From Stakelama portus (lineage in GTDB: Bacteria; Pseudomonadota; Alphaproteobacteria; Sphingomonadales; Sphingomonadaceae), in assembly GCF_003171655.1 (NCBI RefSeq), contig NZ_QFZL01000001.1, positions 1 through 64,000 of the forward strand: 64,000 bases of DNA. The letters are read 5' to 3'. The translations under genes were made by a program, and so were the position numbers. The notes below the pieces were generated by a model. The model was given only the letters and a program-made list of their open reading frames with translations, had not been told where the DNA came from and ran no database searches. This document shows, one piece after another, positions 16,522-25,587 of the stretch (positions within the stretch are counted from its first letter, which is position 1; each line of letters begins with the position of its first letter).

Positions 16522-17307
16522 TTACAAGACCAGCTTGATACCGGCGATGCACAGAACGACTGCCAGCAGCGGCCGGACGACCGATTCCGGCACGATCAGG
16601 CTGAGGCGCGAACCGATCACGATACCGGGGATCGACCCGACCAGCAGCATCGCGAGCAGGCCGAAATCGACGGTGCCGATCATGAGATGGATCAGCCCGC
16701 CGACCAGCGCGAGCGGAACCGCATGGGCGATATCCGTGCCGACCAGCTTCGTGATCGGCAGGCGACGCGGATAGAGTATCAGCAGAAAGGTCGCGCCCAG
16801 CGCGCCGGCACCGACCGAGGTCAGCGTCACGAGGCAGCCGAGGATGGCGCCGCCGATCATCGTCGCGAAACGTTTGAGCGCCGGAAAGGCACGGTGCGAG
16901 CGGATCGACAGCGCCATCGCCCTGCGCGCCAGCTGCGCGCGGAACAGAGTCAGGACTGCCGTAAAGATCAGCACTGCGCCCAATGCAGTGGCCAACGTGG
17001 TACTGCCGTGCTTTTCGGCATCATTTTGCCAGATCAGAAAACCGGTGATGATCGCTGCGGGAATGCTGCCCGCGGCGAGCATCCCGACGATTCCCATATC
17101 GACGTTGCGCTGGCGATGATGGACGATGCCGCCCACCGCCTTGGTGATGGCGGCGAACCACAGGTCCGTGCCGATCGCCGTGGCCGGTGCGACCCCGAAC
17201 ATCAGGATCAGCAGCGGCGACATCAGGCTGCCGCCACCGACGCCGGTCATTCCGACGACGATACCGACAAGCAGGCCGGCAAGCCCGTTCAGCCAGTCCA
17301 AAAGCAA
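16522..17307 (-). CDS. TSUP-family (TauE/SafE) membrane transporter
   Basis: 261 residues with about eight hydrophobic segments. The N-terminal GLLVGIVVGMTGVGGGSLMSPL motif and its weaker C-terminal counterpart (VTLTSVGAGALGATFLL) are typical of the TauE/SafE permeases, which export sulfite, sulfoacetate or other sulfur-containing anions. It lies 28 bases downstream of cysQ in the same direction as cysQ-cysNC-cysD, so a role in sulfite or sulfate handling is likely. The apparent start is TTG at 17307 (a second TTG follows two codons later); no ATG opens the frame. Confidence 0.85.
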   Translation of the reverse strand: MLLDWLNGLAGLLVGIVVGMTGVGGGSLMSPLLILMFGVAPATAIGTDLWFAAITKAVGGIVHHRQRNVDMGIVGMLAAGSIPAAIITGFLIWQNDAEKHGSTTLATALGAVLIFTAVLTLFRAQLARRAMALSIRSHRAFPALKRFATMIGGAILGCLVTLTSVGAGALGATFLLILYPRRLPITKLVGTDIAHAVPLALVGGLIHLMIGTVDFGLLAMLLVGSIPGIVIGSRLSLIVPESVVRPLLAVVLCIAGIKLVL

Positions 17308-17335
17308 GTTCCCGGCAATTCAGCTGTTCCGTTCA

Positions 17336-18073
17336 TCAATTGGTGGTTCGGGCCGAAGCCAATGCCGCAAAGATACGATCCACATGTTCATGCCTGCAAA
17401 TCAGCAGGTCGGGCAAGTAGACATCGGGCCGGTTATAGATCAGCGGCGATCCGTCGATCCGCGAACAATGCAGGCCCGCCGCGCCGGCCACCGCCACGGG
17501 AGCCGCGCTATCCCATTCATATTGTCCGCCCGAATGGAGGTAAATATCGGCCTCTCCGCGGACAATCGCCATTGCCTTGGCCCCTGCCGATCCCATCGGC
17601 ACCAGTTCGGCCTTCAGCGCTTCGGCGACGGTGATTGCTTCGGGAGCGGGGCGGGTGCGGCTGACCACCATCCGCAGCGTTGCGGGGGCGGGCGGGGGAG
17701 TGGCCGGCCGGTCGGTGCGCAAGACAAGGCCCTGATCGGGCAGTGCCACGGCGCCGGTCGTCGCCACGCCGTCGATGGCAAGGCCGATATGCACCGCCCA
17801 GTCGGGGCGTGATTCGCCATATTCGCGCGTGCCGTCGACGGGATCGACGATCCATACGCGGCGTGTTTCCAGCCGCGAACGATCGTCGGTCGATTCTTCG
17901 GACAATATCGCATCGTCGGGCCGCGCGGCGCGCAGCCGATCGAGGATCAGCATATTGGCGCGCCGATCCCCCGCATCGCCCAGCGCGCGGCCATGCAGAC
18001 CTTCGTTGCGGATCGCAAGCAACAGCCGCCCGGCTTCCTCGGCCACCGCCGCGGCAAGTTCGGCGTCGGTCAC
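17336..18073 (-). CDS. cysQ: 3'(2'),5'-bisphosphate nucleotidase
   Basis: 245 residues. The inositol monophosphatase-type metal motifs are present: [20 protein letters not shown] near residue 80 and the C-terminal [15 protein letters not shown] near 185. CysQ removes the 3'-phosphate of PAP, the by-product of PAPS use. The start is set at GTG 18073 because GGAG lies nine bases upstream and the codon overlaps the cysNC stop as GTGA; GTG 18088 is the alternative. Its place after cysNC supports assignment as CysQ rather than SuhB. Confidence 0.9.
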   Translation of the reverse strand: MTDAELAAAVAEEAGRLLLAIRNEGLHGRALGDAGDRRANMLILDRLRAARPDDAILSEESTDDRSRLETRRVWIVDPVDGTREYGESRPDWAVHIGLAIDGVATTGAVALPDQGLVLRTDRPATPPPAPATLRMVVSRTRPAPEAITVAEALKAELVPMGSAGAKAMAIVRGEADIYLHSGGQYEWDSAAPVAVAGAAGLHCSRIDGSPLIYNRPDVYLPDLLICRHEHVDRIFAALASARTTN

Positions 18074-19995
18074 AGTGTCGGGCTCCACACGCCCATGATC
18101 GCCTCGACGATCGCTTCGGCGGCGTCTTCGGGCGAGGTCGTTGTCGTATCGATCCGCAGGCTGGGGTTTTCCGGCGGCTCATAGGGGCTGTCGATGCCGG
18201 TGAAGTTGGCGATCTGGCCCGCCCGTGCCTTTTTATAGAGGCCCTTTACGTCACGCGCTTCGGCGACTTCGAGCGGCGTATCGACGAAAATCTCGAAGAA
18301 TTCGCCTTCGGGCATCATCGCGCGCACGATGTCGCGTTCGGCGCGGAAGGGGCTGATGAACGCGGTCAGGACGATCAGCCCGGCATCGGTCATCAGCTTG
18401 GCGACTTCGCCGACGCGGCGGATATTCTCGATACGGTCGGCATCGGTGAAACCCAGATCCTTGTTCAGGCCATGGCGGATATTGTCGCCGTCGAGCAGGA
18501 AGCTGTGCTTGCCCATCGCGTAGAGCTTTTTTTCGACCAGATTGGCGATAGTCGATTTGCCCGATCCGGAAAGGCCGGTGAACCATAGCAGGCGCGGACG
18601 CTGGTTCTTTTGCGCGGCATGCGCCTCCCGCGTGATATCGATCGCCTGCCAATGGACATTCTGGCTGCGACGCAGCGCATAATCGAGCATCCCGGCGCCG
18701 ACCGTGTGATTGGTCGTTTTGTCGATCAGGATGAACCCGCCCAGTGCGTGGCTGTCGGCATAGGGTTCGAACGCGATATCGCGATCGGTATAGACTTCGG
18801 CAACGCCGATATCGTTGAGGCCCAGCGTCTTTACGCTGAGTTCCGCCATGGTGTTGACGTCGATGGCATATTTGGGCTGCTGCACCGTCGCGCTTACGGT
18901 GCGCGCGCCCAGCTTCATCCAATAGGCACGGCCTGGCAGCATCGCTTCGTCGTCCATCCAGACGATCGTCGCCTGAAACTGGTCGGCGACCTGCGGCGGA
19001 TGATCGGCGGCGGCAATCACGTCGCCGCGCGAACAATCGACTTCATCGGCAAGCGTCAGCGTGACCGACTGGCCGGCGCCTGCTTCGTCCAGATCTCCGT
19101 CCATCGTCACGATGCGCGATATGGTGCTGGTGCGGCCCGATGGCAGGATGCGGATCGGATCGCCGGGTTTGACTGTCCCCGACGCGATCAGCCCAGAAAA
19201 ACCGCGGAAATCGAGATTGGGGCGATTGACCCACTGCACCGCCATCGCGAACGGCCTCGCCCGGTCGGCGTCGATATCGATATCGACGCTTTCCAGATGC
19301 CCGATCAGCGACGGGCCGGTGTACCAGGGCGTATTGGCGGAAGGGCCAGTGATATTGTCGCCCTTGAATCCGGAAATCGGCATCGGCACGAAGTTTTCGA
19401 TCCCGATGCTCTTCGCGAACTCGGCATAATCGGCGACGATCCGATCGAAGACGTCCTGGCTGTATCCGACAAGGTCCATCTTGTTCACGGCGAGCACGAT
19501 GTGCCGGATGCCGATCAGATGCGCGAGGAAGCTGTGGCGGCGCGTTTGTGTCAGCACGCCCTTGCGCGCGTCGATCAGGATGACGGCAAGGTCGGCGGTC
19601 GATGCGCCGGTCACCATGTTGCGGGTATATTGTTCGTGGCCGGGCGTGTCGGCGACGATGAACTTGCGCTTTTCGGTCGCGAAGAAGCGATAGGCGACAT
19701 CGATCGTGATGCCCTGTTCGCGTTCGGCGGCGAGCCCGTCGACCAGCAAGGCGAAATCGATTTCCTGCCCCTGTGTACCGACGCGCTTGCTGTCGGCTTC
19801 GAGCGCGGCGAGCTGATCCTCGAAGATCATTTTCGAATCGTAGAGCAACCGCCCGATCAGCGTCGATTTGCCGTCGTCCACCGACCCGCAGGTGATGAAG
19901 CGCAGCAGGCTCTTATTCTGATGCTGGTCGAGATAGGCCTCGATATCCTGCGCGATCAGCGCATCGACCTTGTAGCTGCTGTCCTGAGTGGCCAT
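18070..19995 (-). CDS. cysNC: fused sulfate adenylyltransferase subunit 1 / APS kinase
   Basis: 641 residues. The N-terminal CysN GTPase (about 1-450) has [19 protein letters not shown] near 36, [11 protein letters not shown] near 115 and NKMDLVGYS near 170, with EF-Tu-like beta-barrels behind it. The C-terminal APS kinase domain (about 465-641) has its own P-loop [13 protein letters not shown] near 473 and the [15 protein letters not shown] segment. With CysD it converts sulfate to APS at the cost of GTP, and then APS to PAPS. Its ATG overlaps the cysD stop by one base (TGATG). No PAPS reductase is in the window. Confidence 0.97.
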   Translation of the reverse strand: MATQDSSYKVDALIAQDIEAYLDQHQNKSLLRFITCGSVDDGKSTLIGRLLYDSKMIFEDQLAALEADSKRVGTQGQEIDFALLVDGLAAEREQGITIDVAYRFFATEKRKFIVADTPGHEQYTRNMVTGASTADLAVILIDARKGVLTQTRRHSFLAHLIGIRHIVLAVNKMDLVGYSQDVFDRIVADYAEFAKSIGIENFVPMPISGFKGDNITGPSANTPWYTGPSLIGHLESVDIDIDADRARPFAMAVQWVNRPNLDFRGFSGLIASGTVKPGDPIRILPSGRTSTISRIVTMDGDLDEAGAGQSVTLTLADEVDCSRGDVIAAADHPPQVADQFQATIVWMDDEAMLPGRAYWMKLGARTVSATVQQPKYAIDVNTMAELSVKTLGLNDIGVAEVYTDRDIAFEPYADSHALGGFILIDKTTNHTVGAGMLDYALRRSQNVHWQAIDITREAHAAQKNQRPRLLWFTGLSGSGKSTIANLVEKKLYAMGKHSFLLDGDNIRHGLNKDLGFTDADRIENIRRVGEVAKLMTDAGLIVLTAFISPFRAERDIVRAMMPEGEFFEIFVDTPLEVAEARDVKGLYKKARAGQIANFTGIDSPYEPPENPSLRIDTTTTSPEDAAEAIVEAIMGVWSPTL

Positions 19996-20903
19996 CAGAA
20001 ATAGCCCTCCTGCTTCTTCTTTTCCATGCCGGCGCCGCCTTCATCCTTGTCGATGGCGCGCCCCTGGCGTTCGCTGGTCGTGGTGAGCAGCATTTCCTGC
20101 ACGACTTCGGCCAGCGTCGATGCGGTGCTTTCGACCGCACCGGTCAGCGGATAGCAGCCGAGCGTGCGGAACCGGATCGAGCGTTCGACCGGGGTTTCGC
20201 CCGGCTTGAGCGGGAAACGGTCGTCATCGACCATCAGCAACAGGCCATCGCGCTCGACCGTCGGGCGCGGCGCGGCGAAATAGAGCGGTACGATCTCGAT
20301 CCCCTCGGCCATGATATATTGCCAGATGTCGAGCTCGGTCCAGTTCGACAGCGGGAAGACGCGGACGCTCTCGCCCTTGTGCTTGCGGGCGTTGTAGAGG
20401 TTCCACAATTCGGGGCGCTGGTTCTTCGGATCCCAGCGGTGGCTTGCCGAACGGAAGGAGAAGATACGCTCCTTGGCGCGGCTCTTTTCCTCGTCGCGCC
20501 GCGCGCCACCGAACGCTGCGTCGAAACCGAATTTGTCGAGCGCCTGTTTCAGGCCCTCGGTCTTCCACATATCGGTATGCAGCGCGCCATGATCGAACGG
20601 ATTGATTCCCTTGGCCGCAGCCTCCGGATTCTGGTGCACGATCAGCTCCATTCCGGCCTGTTCGGCAGCGCGATCGCGCAATTCGTACATCGCGCGGAAT
20701 TTCCACGTCGTATCGACATGCATCAACGGGAAGGGCGGGGGCGCGGGATAAAAGGCCTTTTTCGCCAGATGCAGCATCACCGCCGAATCCTTGCCGACCG
20801 AATAGAGCATCACCGGACGCTCGGCCTCCGACACCACTTCGCGCATGATGTGGATACTCTCGGCCTCCAGGCGGGCCAGATGGGTGAGAGTCGGCGCGTT
20901 CAC
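19995..20903 (-). CDS. cysD: sulfate adenylyltransferase subunit 2
   Basis: 302 residues, identical in length to E. coli CysD, with the ATP pyrophosphatase PP-loop [22 protein letters not shown] cut by eye into [10 protein letters not shown] near residue 38, then [27 protein letters not shown] near 150 and the C-terminal [17 protein letters not shown]. It forms the ATP sulfurylase with CysN. GTG 20903 is chosen as start: GGAAGGA lies five bases before it and the resulting N-terminus aligns with CysD; an ATG at 20927 lacks a ribosome site. Confidence 0.96.
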   Translation of the reverse strand: MNAPTLTHLARLEAESIHIMREVVSEAERPVMLYSVGKDSAVMLHLAKKAFYPAPPPFPLMHVDTTWKFRAMYELRDRAAEQAGMELIVHQNPEAAAKGINPFDHGALHTDMWKTEGLKQALDKFGFDAAFGGARRDEEKSRAKERIFSFRSASHRWDPKNQRPELWNLYNARKHKGESVRVFPLSNWTELDIWQYIMAEGIEIVPLYFAAPRPTVERDGLLLMVDDDRFPLKPGETPVERSIRFRTLGCYPLTGAVESTASTLAEVVQEMLLTTTSERQGRAIDKDEGGAGMEKKKQEGYF

Positions 20904-20952
20904 GATAATCCTTCCATTCTTCTCCATTTCGCGACGAAACCGACCGACTGGA

Positions 20953-20968
20953 CCTCCCATTTGGGAGG
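20953..20968. promoter_or_regulatory. 16-bp palindrome between cysD and LuxR-type gene
   Basis: CCTCCCA-TT-TGGGAGG is a perfect dyad in the 65-base divergent region. Its right half is the only Shine-Dalgarno-like sequence of the regulator gene. It could be an operator shared by the two transcription units, or an RNA hairpin masking the regulator's ribosome site. Confidence 0.5.
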
Positions 20969-22084
20969 GTGTACGGATTTCCGGTGAGCTTGCGCAGCGG
21001 CATCGAAGAGAATCTGATCGTTTCGCTGATCGAAAGCCGGTTCGACGCCGGCGGTCGCGAACGATTGCTGGCGGCTGTTGTCGCCCGCACCGGAGCCCGG
21101 TTCGCGGCATTGCTCGCGCGCGATTCGCGCGGGGCAGTGCTGCCCGGAAGCAGAGTGACGGGATTGGCCGGGAATATGCGCGATCCTGTGGGGCCGATTG
21201 CGCAGATACTCGATCCCCGCATGCGCGCCGAGCGCATCTATTCGACCGGAGAGTTGCAGGACCTGCTCGGCCAAGGCGAAGTTTCGGCGATTTTGCGCCA
21301 GGTCGATGCCGATTCGGTGCTCGCCATGCACGTGCCGCTTCCGGGCAAAGCGGGGGCGCTGCATCTGGCGCTTTTCGCAGATCATGTGTTTCGCGCATCC
21401 GACGGTGCGGTGCTTCGGCATCTCTATCCGTTCGTCAGGGCCGCCGGAGCAGCGGCCGTGCTGGCGGAGCGGGACGAGGCCCGGGCGGCGATTGCCCTAT
21501 CCGCGGGGAGCAACGCCAGCGGCTGGTTTCTGTTGGATGCCGCCGGAATCATATTGGCAACATCATTTGGCGATGCCGATGTGCCGCCCGGCATACAGCT
21601 GCTGCAGAGCGCGCAGGCGACGCGATTGTCGCTCGTCGACATTGTATCGGAGCGATCGCTGGGAGCGATGCTGCACGCATGCGCGGCACAGGCCGATCTA
21701 CCGTCGCGGGCAATCCTGTTGCGCCATGATCCGGTGTTGCACCTCCGCGTTCGAGCGGTGCGGCAGCCGCCCGGTATCTGGCCGAGCGACGCGGTGGCGC
21801 TGGCGACCTTGCATGACGAAGCGGCGATCACCGTGGGTGAGGGCCAGCTCCTTGTCGATATGTTCGGCCTTTTGCCGAGTGAGGCGCGTCTTGCGGTTGC
21901 ACTGGCAACGGGGCGTTCGCTGTCCGAAGCGGCCGGAGCATTGGGCCTGACCATAGAGACGGCGCGCAATTATTCGAAGAAAATCTATGCCAAGACCGGG
22001 ACGCGCGGCCAGGCGGATCTCGTGCGCAGAATCTATGCCAATGGCCTTGCAGGGCTGGCGCTGCCGAAATCGCCGACCGGATAG
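20969..22084 (+). CDS. LuxR-type helix-turn-helix transcriptional regulator
   Basis: 371 residues. The last 65 residues are a LuxR/FixJ-type HTH ([23 protein letters not shown] cut here as [12 protein letters not shown], then [20 protein letters not shown]). The first 300 residues are a hydrophobic-rich alpha/beta region with no domain I recognise; possibly two PAS/GAF-like halves. No receiver domain and no membrane helices. Divergent from cysD with a palindrome between them, so it may control sulfate activation or itself. Start uncertain: GTG 20969 abuts the purine run, GTG 20984 and TTG 20990 are alternatives. Confidence 0.75.
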   Translation: MYGFPVSLRSGIEENLIVSLIESRFDAGGRERLLAAVVARTGARFAALLARDSRGAVLPGSRVTGLAGNMRDPVGPIAQILDPRMRAERIYSTGELQDLLGQGEVSAILRQVDADSVLAMHVPLPGKAGALHLALFADHVFRASDGAVLRHLYPFVRAAGAAAVLAERDEARAAIALSAGSNASGWFLLDAAGIILATSFGDADVPPGIQLLQSAQATRLSLVDIVSERSLGAMLHACAAQADLPSRAILLRHDPVLHLRVRAVRQPPGIWPSDAVALATLHDEAAITVGEGQLLVDMFGLLPSEARLAVALATGRSLSEAAGALGLTIETARNYSKKIYAKTGTRGQADLVRRIYANGLAGLALPKSPTG

Positions 22085-22110
22085 CGGTCTGTGACGCGGG
22101 GTGGGGCGGG

Positions 22111-22142
22111 TGAGGCAGGCCAGCTCCAGGCCGGCTGCCTCA
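22111..22142. terminator. hairpin between convergent genes
   Basis: TGAGGCAG (22111-22118) pairs with CTGCCTCA (22135-22142), and GCC/GGC inside extends the stem. It lies between the regulator stop and the sugar-transferase stop and overlaps the latter. No clear T tract. Confidence 0.45.
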
Positions 22143-23531
22143 ATAGGCGTTTTTGTGGACCAGCACCTTGAACGTCATGATGATGATCTGGAAATCCTTC
22201 CAGATCGACCAGTGATTGAGATATTCGAGATCCGCCTGCAGGCGGTTGGTCAGGTCCGACTCATGGTCGGTGGCACCACGAAATCCACGCACCTGCGCCA
22301 GTCCGGTAAGGCCGGGCTTTGTGGCGTGGCGATGCCAGTAGCGTTCGTCGATTTCCCAGAAGAGTTTGTTTTGCGCGCGCGATCCGATCGCATGCGGGCG
22401 TGGCCCGACGATGCTCATGTCCCCGATCAGCACGTTGATCAGCTGGGGCAGCTCGTCGATGCTGGTGCTGCGGATGATCCGGCCGACGCGGGTGATCCGG
22501 TCATCGTCCCGGGCAGTCGAAGTCGTGCCGTCCTGTCCGGTCTTGTTCACGCGCATGCTGCGGAATTTGAGCATCTGGAACATGCGGTTGCCGCGACCGA
22601 TGCGCGTCTGCACGAAAAATACCGGGCCTGGACTGTCGAGCTTGATCGCAATTGCCACGATCAGCAGAAACGGCGCCATCAGCACCAGCGCCATCGATGA
22701 CGCGGCAAGATCCAGAGTGCGCTTGAGCAGCCGGTCGAACATGCTGAGCGGCCCCTGAGCGATCACCAATGTCGTCCGCCCATTCCAGTGCCCGACGCTC
22801 AGTGGCGCGAGCAGCTGAAGCTCGGGAATCACGATTTCGCTGTGGATATTGGCGCCTTTCAATGCCGTAACCCAGCTCAGCCTGCGTTCGGGCTTGCACG
22901 AGACGACCACGCGATCCACGCCCTTCAGGGCATGGGCCAGCCGGTCGAACATCATCGGGCAATGATTGTCCGGATCGATGTCGGGATCGGCGAGGACAAG
23001 CGAAAAACCATCCTGGGGGATCGTCTGATCGCCGTCGCAGATCAGTGCCACGGCAAAGGGGTCATTGCCGAAAAGCCGCGCTGCCTTGCGCAGGAAAATA
23101 TCGCGCACCAGGGCCATGACCGCGAAGGAAATCATGAAGCCGATGCAATAGGTGAGCCGCGAGATCATCTCGCTGCTCTTGAGGAAGAAGGCGGCCATGA
23201 TCACGGCGCCTGCGGCCACTGTCAGCGCCTGCAATCCGCGCAACGCCCCCTTTGTGGGGCGGCGCAGCACCTCGGCCGAATAAGCCTTGCAGTTGATCGC
23301 GATGACCAGAAATACCGGCAGGATCGCGAGCGAGATCGCCAGCCATTGATTGCCCGAGCTTGCAGGTTTGTAGATCAGACTGGCGGCGAAATAGGATGCG
23401 ACGATGCACAGCGAATCGAGCAACGCCAGCAATGTGAACACGCGAATGCGCAAACTGCTGCCATTGAGGCGCTGCGCGTTTTGAACCTTTGCCGGCGCAG
23501 CCGCTTTCAAGCTACCATAGCCCAGGTTCAC
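22140..23531 (-). CDS. polyprenyl-phosphate glycosyl-1-phosphate transferase (initiating)
   Basis: 463 residues. The N-terminal half has four or five membrane helices and a CoA-binding-like domain; a further helix precedes the C-terminal catalytic domain (about 280-463) with KRTLDLAASSMALVLMAP, DSPGPVFFVQTRIGR, KFRSMR and TGLAQVRGFRG. This is the bacterial sugar transferase family; the full multi-helix form resembles GelB/SpsB and WcaJ-type enzymes that load glucose-1-phosphate onto undecaprenyl phosphate to begin a polysaccharide repeat. GTG 23531 follows GGGGGA closely and gives the usual length. The upstream 226 bases to ugd hold no gene. ugd lies upstream on the same strand. Confidence 0.9.
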   Translation of the reverse strand: MNLGYGSLKAAAPAKVQNAQRLNGSSLRIRVFTLLALLDSLCIVASYFAASLIYKPASSGNQWLAISLAILPVFLVIAINCKAYSAEVLRRPTKGALRGLQALTVAAGAVIMAAFFLKSSEMISRLTYCIGFMISFAVMALVRDIFLRKAARLFGNDPFAVALICDGDQTIPQDGFSLVLADPDIDPDNHCPMMFDRLAHALKGVDRVVVSCKPERRLSWVTALKGANIHSEIVIPELQLLAPLSVGHWNGRTTLVIAQGPLSMFDRLLKRTLDLAASSMALVLMAPFLLIVAIAIKLDSPGPVFFVQTRIGRGNRMFQMLKFRSMRVNKTGQDGTTSTARDDDRITRVGRIIRSTSIDELPQLINVLIGDMSIVGPRPHAIGSRAQNKLFWEIDERYWHRHATKPGLTGLAQVRGFRGATDHESDLTNRLQADLEYLNHWSIWKDFQIIIMTFKVLVHKNAY

Positions 23532-23721
23532 GCCGTCCCCCGTTTTCCTGCCATGCGTTGGCCCCTCTAAGACTTTAAGTCGGCACCTGCGAATCCCGCA
23601 CCGCAGCATTACAAAACTGCGGGGGCTCTGCCCAGACCTTACGCAATAACAATACGGCGTTTAGCCAGTGTTTGCACCCGTTCATCGCAGGAATCCAGCA
23701 CTCCGCGCGTATCGCATGGGG

Positions 23722-23765
23722 ACGGTTTAACTTGGGTTATCCGCATTTGTAATAAAGTTAACCGT
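23722..23765 (-). terminator. imperfect inverted repeat at the end of ugd
   Basis: ACGGTTTAACTT (23722-23733) and AAGTTAACCGT (23755-23765) are inverted copies with one bulged base. The right arm includes the ugd stop codon. The rest of the 226-base gap (23532-23757) is comparatively AT-rich and is the likely promoter region for the sugar-transferase gene, but no convincing -35/-10 pair was found. Confidence 0.35.
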
Positions 23766-25071
23766 TCGGTTTCCCTACGCTGACAAGGTTAAGACCCGCG
23801 CGGGCGGCTTCCTGGGGCGGGTATATATTGCGCAGATCGACGAGCAGCGGCGTTGAGAGCAACGAATGCATCCGCGTGAGGTCGAGCGCGCGGAACTCGT
23901 CCCATTCGGTGACGATCACCAGCGCGTCGGCGTTTTCGGCGGCGGCATAGGGGCTGTCGCTGAATACCACGTCCTTGAGCAGCGGCTTGGCCTGCTCGAC
24001 GCCTTCGGGGTCATAGGCGCGGATCGTCGCACCGGCATCCTGCAGCGCCTGGATGATCGAAATGCTCGGCGCGTCGCGCATATCGTCGGTGTTCGGCTTG
24101 AAGGTCAGGCCAAGGATCGCGACCGATTTGCCGCGCACATCGCCGCCCATCGCCTTGATCACCTTGCGCCCCATCGCGCGCTTGCGGCTGTCGTTCACCT
24201 GGACCGTCGCTTCGACGATGCGCAGCGGCGTATCATTGTCGTCAGCGGTCTTGAGCAGCGCCAGCGTGTCCTTGGGGAAGCAGGATCCGCCATAGCCGGG
24301 GCCGGCATGCAGGAATTTGGAACCGATGCGGTTGTCCATGCCGATACCGCGCGCGACCTGTTGGACGTCGGCGCCGACCTGCTCGCACAGATCTGCGATT
24401 TCGTTGATGAAGGTGATCTTGACCGCCAGAAAGGCATTGGCCGCATATTTGATCAGTTCCGATGTGCGGCGACCGACGAACAACAGCGGCGCGCTCTGAT
24501 TGAGCGAAAGCGGGCGATAGATTTGCCGCATCACTTCGCTGGCTTTGTCGTTCTCCGATCCGATGACGACGCGGTCGGGCCGCTTGAAATCCTCGATCGC
24601 GGCGCCTTCGCGCAGGAATTCGGGGTTGGAAACCACCATCGCGCCCTTTTCGGGAGCGACTTCGTTGATGATCCGCTCGACTTCATCGCCGGTGCCGACC
24701 GGCACGGTCGATTTGGTGACGATCACCGAATCGCGGCTCAGATTCTCGGCGATTTCCCGGGCTGCAGCAAAGACATAGGAAAGATCGGCATGGCCATCGC
24801 CGCGGCGGGACGGCGTGCCGACGGCGATGAATACCGCGTCGGCGTCCCTGACTGCGACGGCAAGGTCGGTGGTGAAGGACAGGCGCCCGGCCTTCACATT
24901 GCTCGCCACAAGCTCGGCCAGGCCGGGCTCGTAGATCGGCATGATATTCTGCTCAAGCAGATCGATTTTTCGTGCGTCCTTGTCGACGCAGATCACTTCG
25001 TGACCGAAATCAGAAAAACACGCACCGGATACCAGGCCAACATATCCCGTGCCGATCATCGCTATTCGCAC
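23758..25071 (-). CDS. ugd: UDP-glucose 6-dehydrogenase
   Basis: 437 residues. N-terminal Rossmann motif MIGTGYVGLVSGACFSDFGH, active-site loop GPGYGGSCFPKDTLAL with the catalytic Cys near residue 260, and C-terminal GLTFKPNTDDMRDAPS with the NAD-domain pattern. It oxidises UDP-glucose to UDP-glucuronate, the precursor for glucuronic acid in exopolysaccharides. GTG 25071 is chosen because GGGAGA precedes it by seven bases and the protein then begins MRIAMIGTG; the frame is open further upstream without a ribosome site. galU and a UDP-uronate epimerase-like gene elsewhere in the window complete a UDP-GlcA/GalA route. Confidence 0.95.
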   Translation of the reverse strand: MRIAMIGTGYVGLVSGACFSDFGHEVICVDKDARKIDLLEQNIMPIYEPGLAELVASNVKAGRLSFTTDLAVAVRDADAVFIAVGTPSRRGDGHADLSYVFAAAREIAENLSRDSVIVTKSTVPVGTGDEVERIINEVAPEKGAMVVSNPEFLREGAAIEDFKRPDRVVIGSENDKASEVMRQIYRPLSLNQSAPLLFVGRRTSELIKYAANAFLAVKITFINEIADLCEQVGADVQQVARGIGMDNRIGSKFLHAGPGYGGSCFPKDTLALLKTADDNDTPLRIVEATVQVNDSRKRAMGRKVIKAMGGDVRGKSVAILGLTFKPNTDDMRDAPSISIIQALQDAGATIRAYDPEGVEQAKPLLKDVVFSDSPYAAAENADALVIVTEWDEFRALDLTRMHSLLSTPLLVDLRNIYPPQEAARAGLNLVSVGKPNG

Positions 25072-25179
25072 TACGCGTCTCCCGTTTATGCTGCAGGGCA
25101 GTAAACGGGCTTTTCCGGTCGGGCAAGGTCGCGCTCTGCGCGGAGCGCGGTTTGTCGCGAGGCGAAGGCGCCCGGACAT

Positions 25180-25205
25180 AAAAAAAGCACCGGTGAAACC
25201 GATGC
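25180..25205 (-). terminator. intrinsic terminator reading toward ugd
   Basis: On the minus strand, GCATCGGT-TTC-ACCGGTGC is an 8-bp stem (one G-U pair) followed directly by seven T residues. It would end a minus-strand transcript that starts above 25205, before ugd. No large gene on that strand lies upstream, which points to a short transcript. Confidence 0.75.
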
Positions 25206-25236
25206 CGTCTCAGATCAGAGCCGTCTCAGATCAGAG
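25205..25236. repeat. perfect 16-bp tandem duplication
   Basis: CCGTCTCAGATCAGAG occurs twice head to tail at 25205-25220 and 25221-25236. It lies immediately upstream, in transcript sense, of the minus-strand terminator. Confidence 0.9.
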
Positions 25237-25306
25237 ATGCGCGCCCCGATCAGCCTGGGGACGCATATCAATGGTAAATGGCAGACTTGAACGTCTCGAA
25301 AATTAT

Positions 25307-25352
25307 GGCCCGAGCCGGCGACATGCCTCGCGGCGATACGCCGGCCCGGCCC
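25307..25352 (-). ncRNA. strong hairpin within a possible small transcript
   Basis: GGCCCGAGCCGGCG (25307-25320) and CGCCGGCCCGGCCC (25339-25352) pair at 12 of 14 positions. It sits between the 20-residue ORF and the terminator on the minus strand. Together these make a candidate short RNA of roughly 250-320 bases; the 5' end is unknown. Confidence 0.4.
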
Positions 25353-25364
25353 ATGCAAACGGAT

Positions 25365-25427
25365 TTAGATCGGCTGAATGTCGTCGCCGCTGGCACCGTC
25401 GCGGAAAAGAAGATTGAACGCGAACAT
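25365..25427 (-). CDS. candidate 20-residue small protein
   Basis: ATG at 25427 is preceded by GGGAGA at a distance of about seven bases and opens a 20-codon frame, MFAFNLLFRDGASGDDIQPI, ending in TAA. The first eight residues are hydrophobic, the rest acidic and polar. It is too short to judge by codon use. Support comes from the ribosome site, a natural start and stop, and a strong terminator about 160 bases downstream on the same strand. It may be a leader peptide, a small membrane-associated protein, or part of a regulatory RNA. Confidence 0.45.
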   Translation of the reverse strand: MFAFNLLFRDGASGDDIQPI

Positions 25428-25587
25428 TTCTTATTCTCCCAGTGTGCGCTTTGCGCGCAGGGTTCTGGTTAAAGACTTGTTAACTGAAAATCAACTCGGA
25501 ATTGTACGCAAAAGGATATCTTTGGCCGGCGAAATTGGCGGGTCGCTTAACCATTCCTTCAGCGGTGTCGCCCAATGTCGGCAGCCT

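Noticed and set aside
23531..23609. Upstream ATG 23609 as start of the sugar transferase
   Set aside because: No ribosome site and an Arg/Cys-rich extension; GTG 23531 has GGGGGA upstream and gives the usual length.
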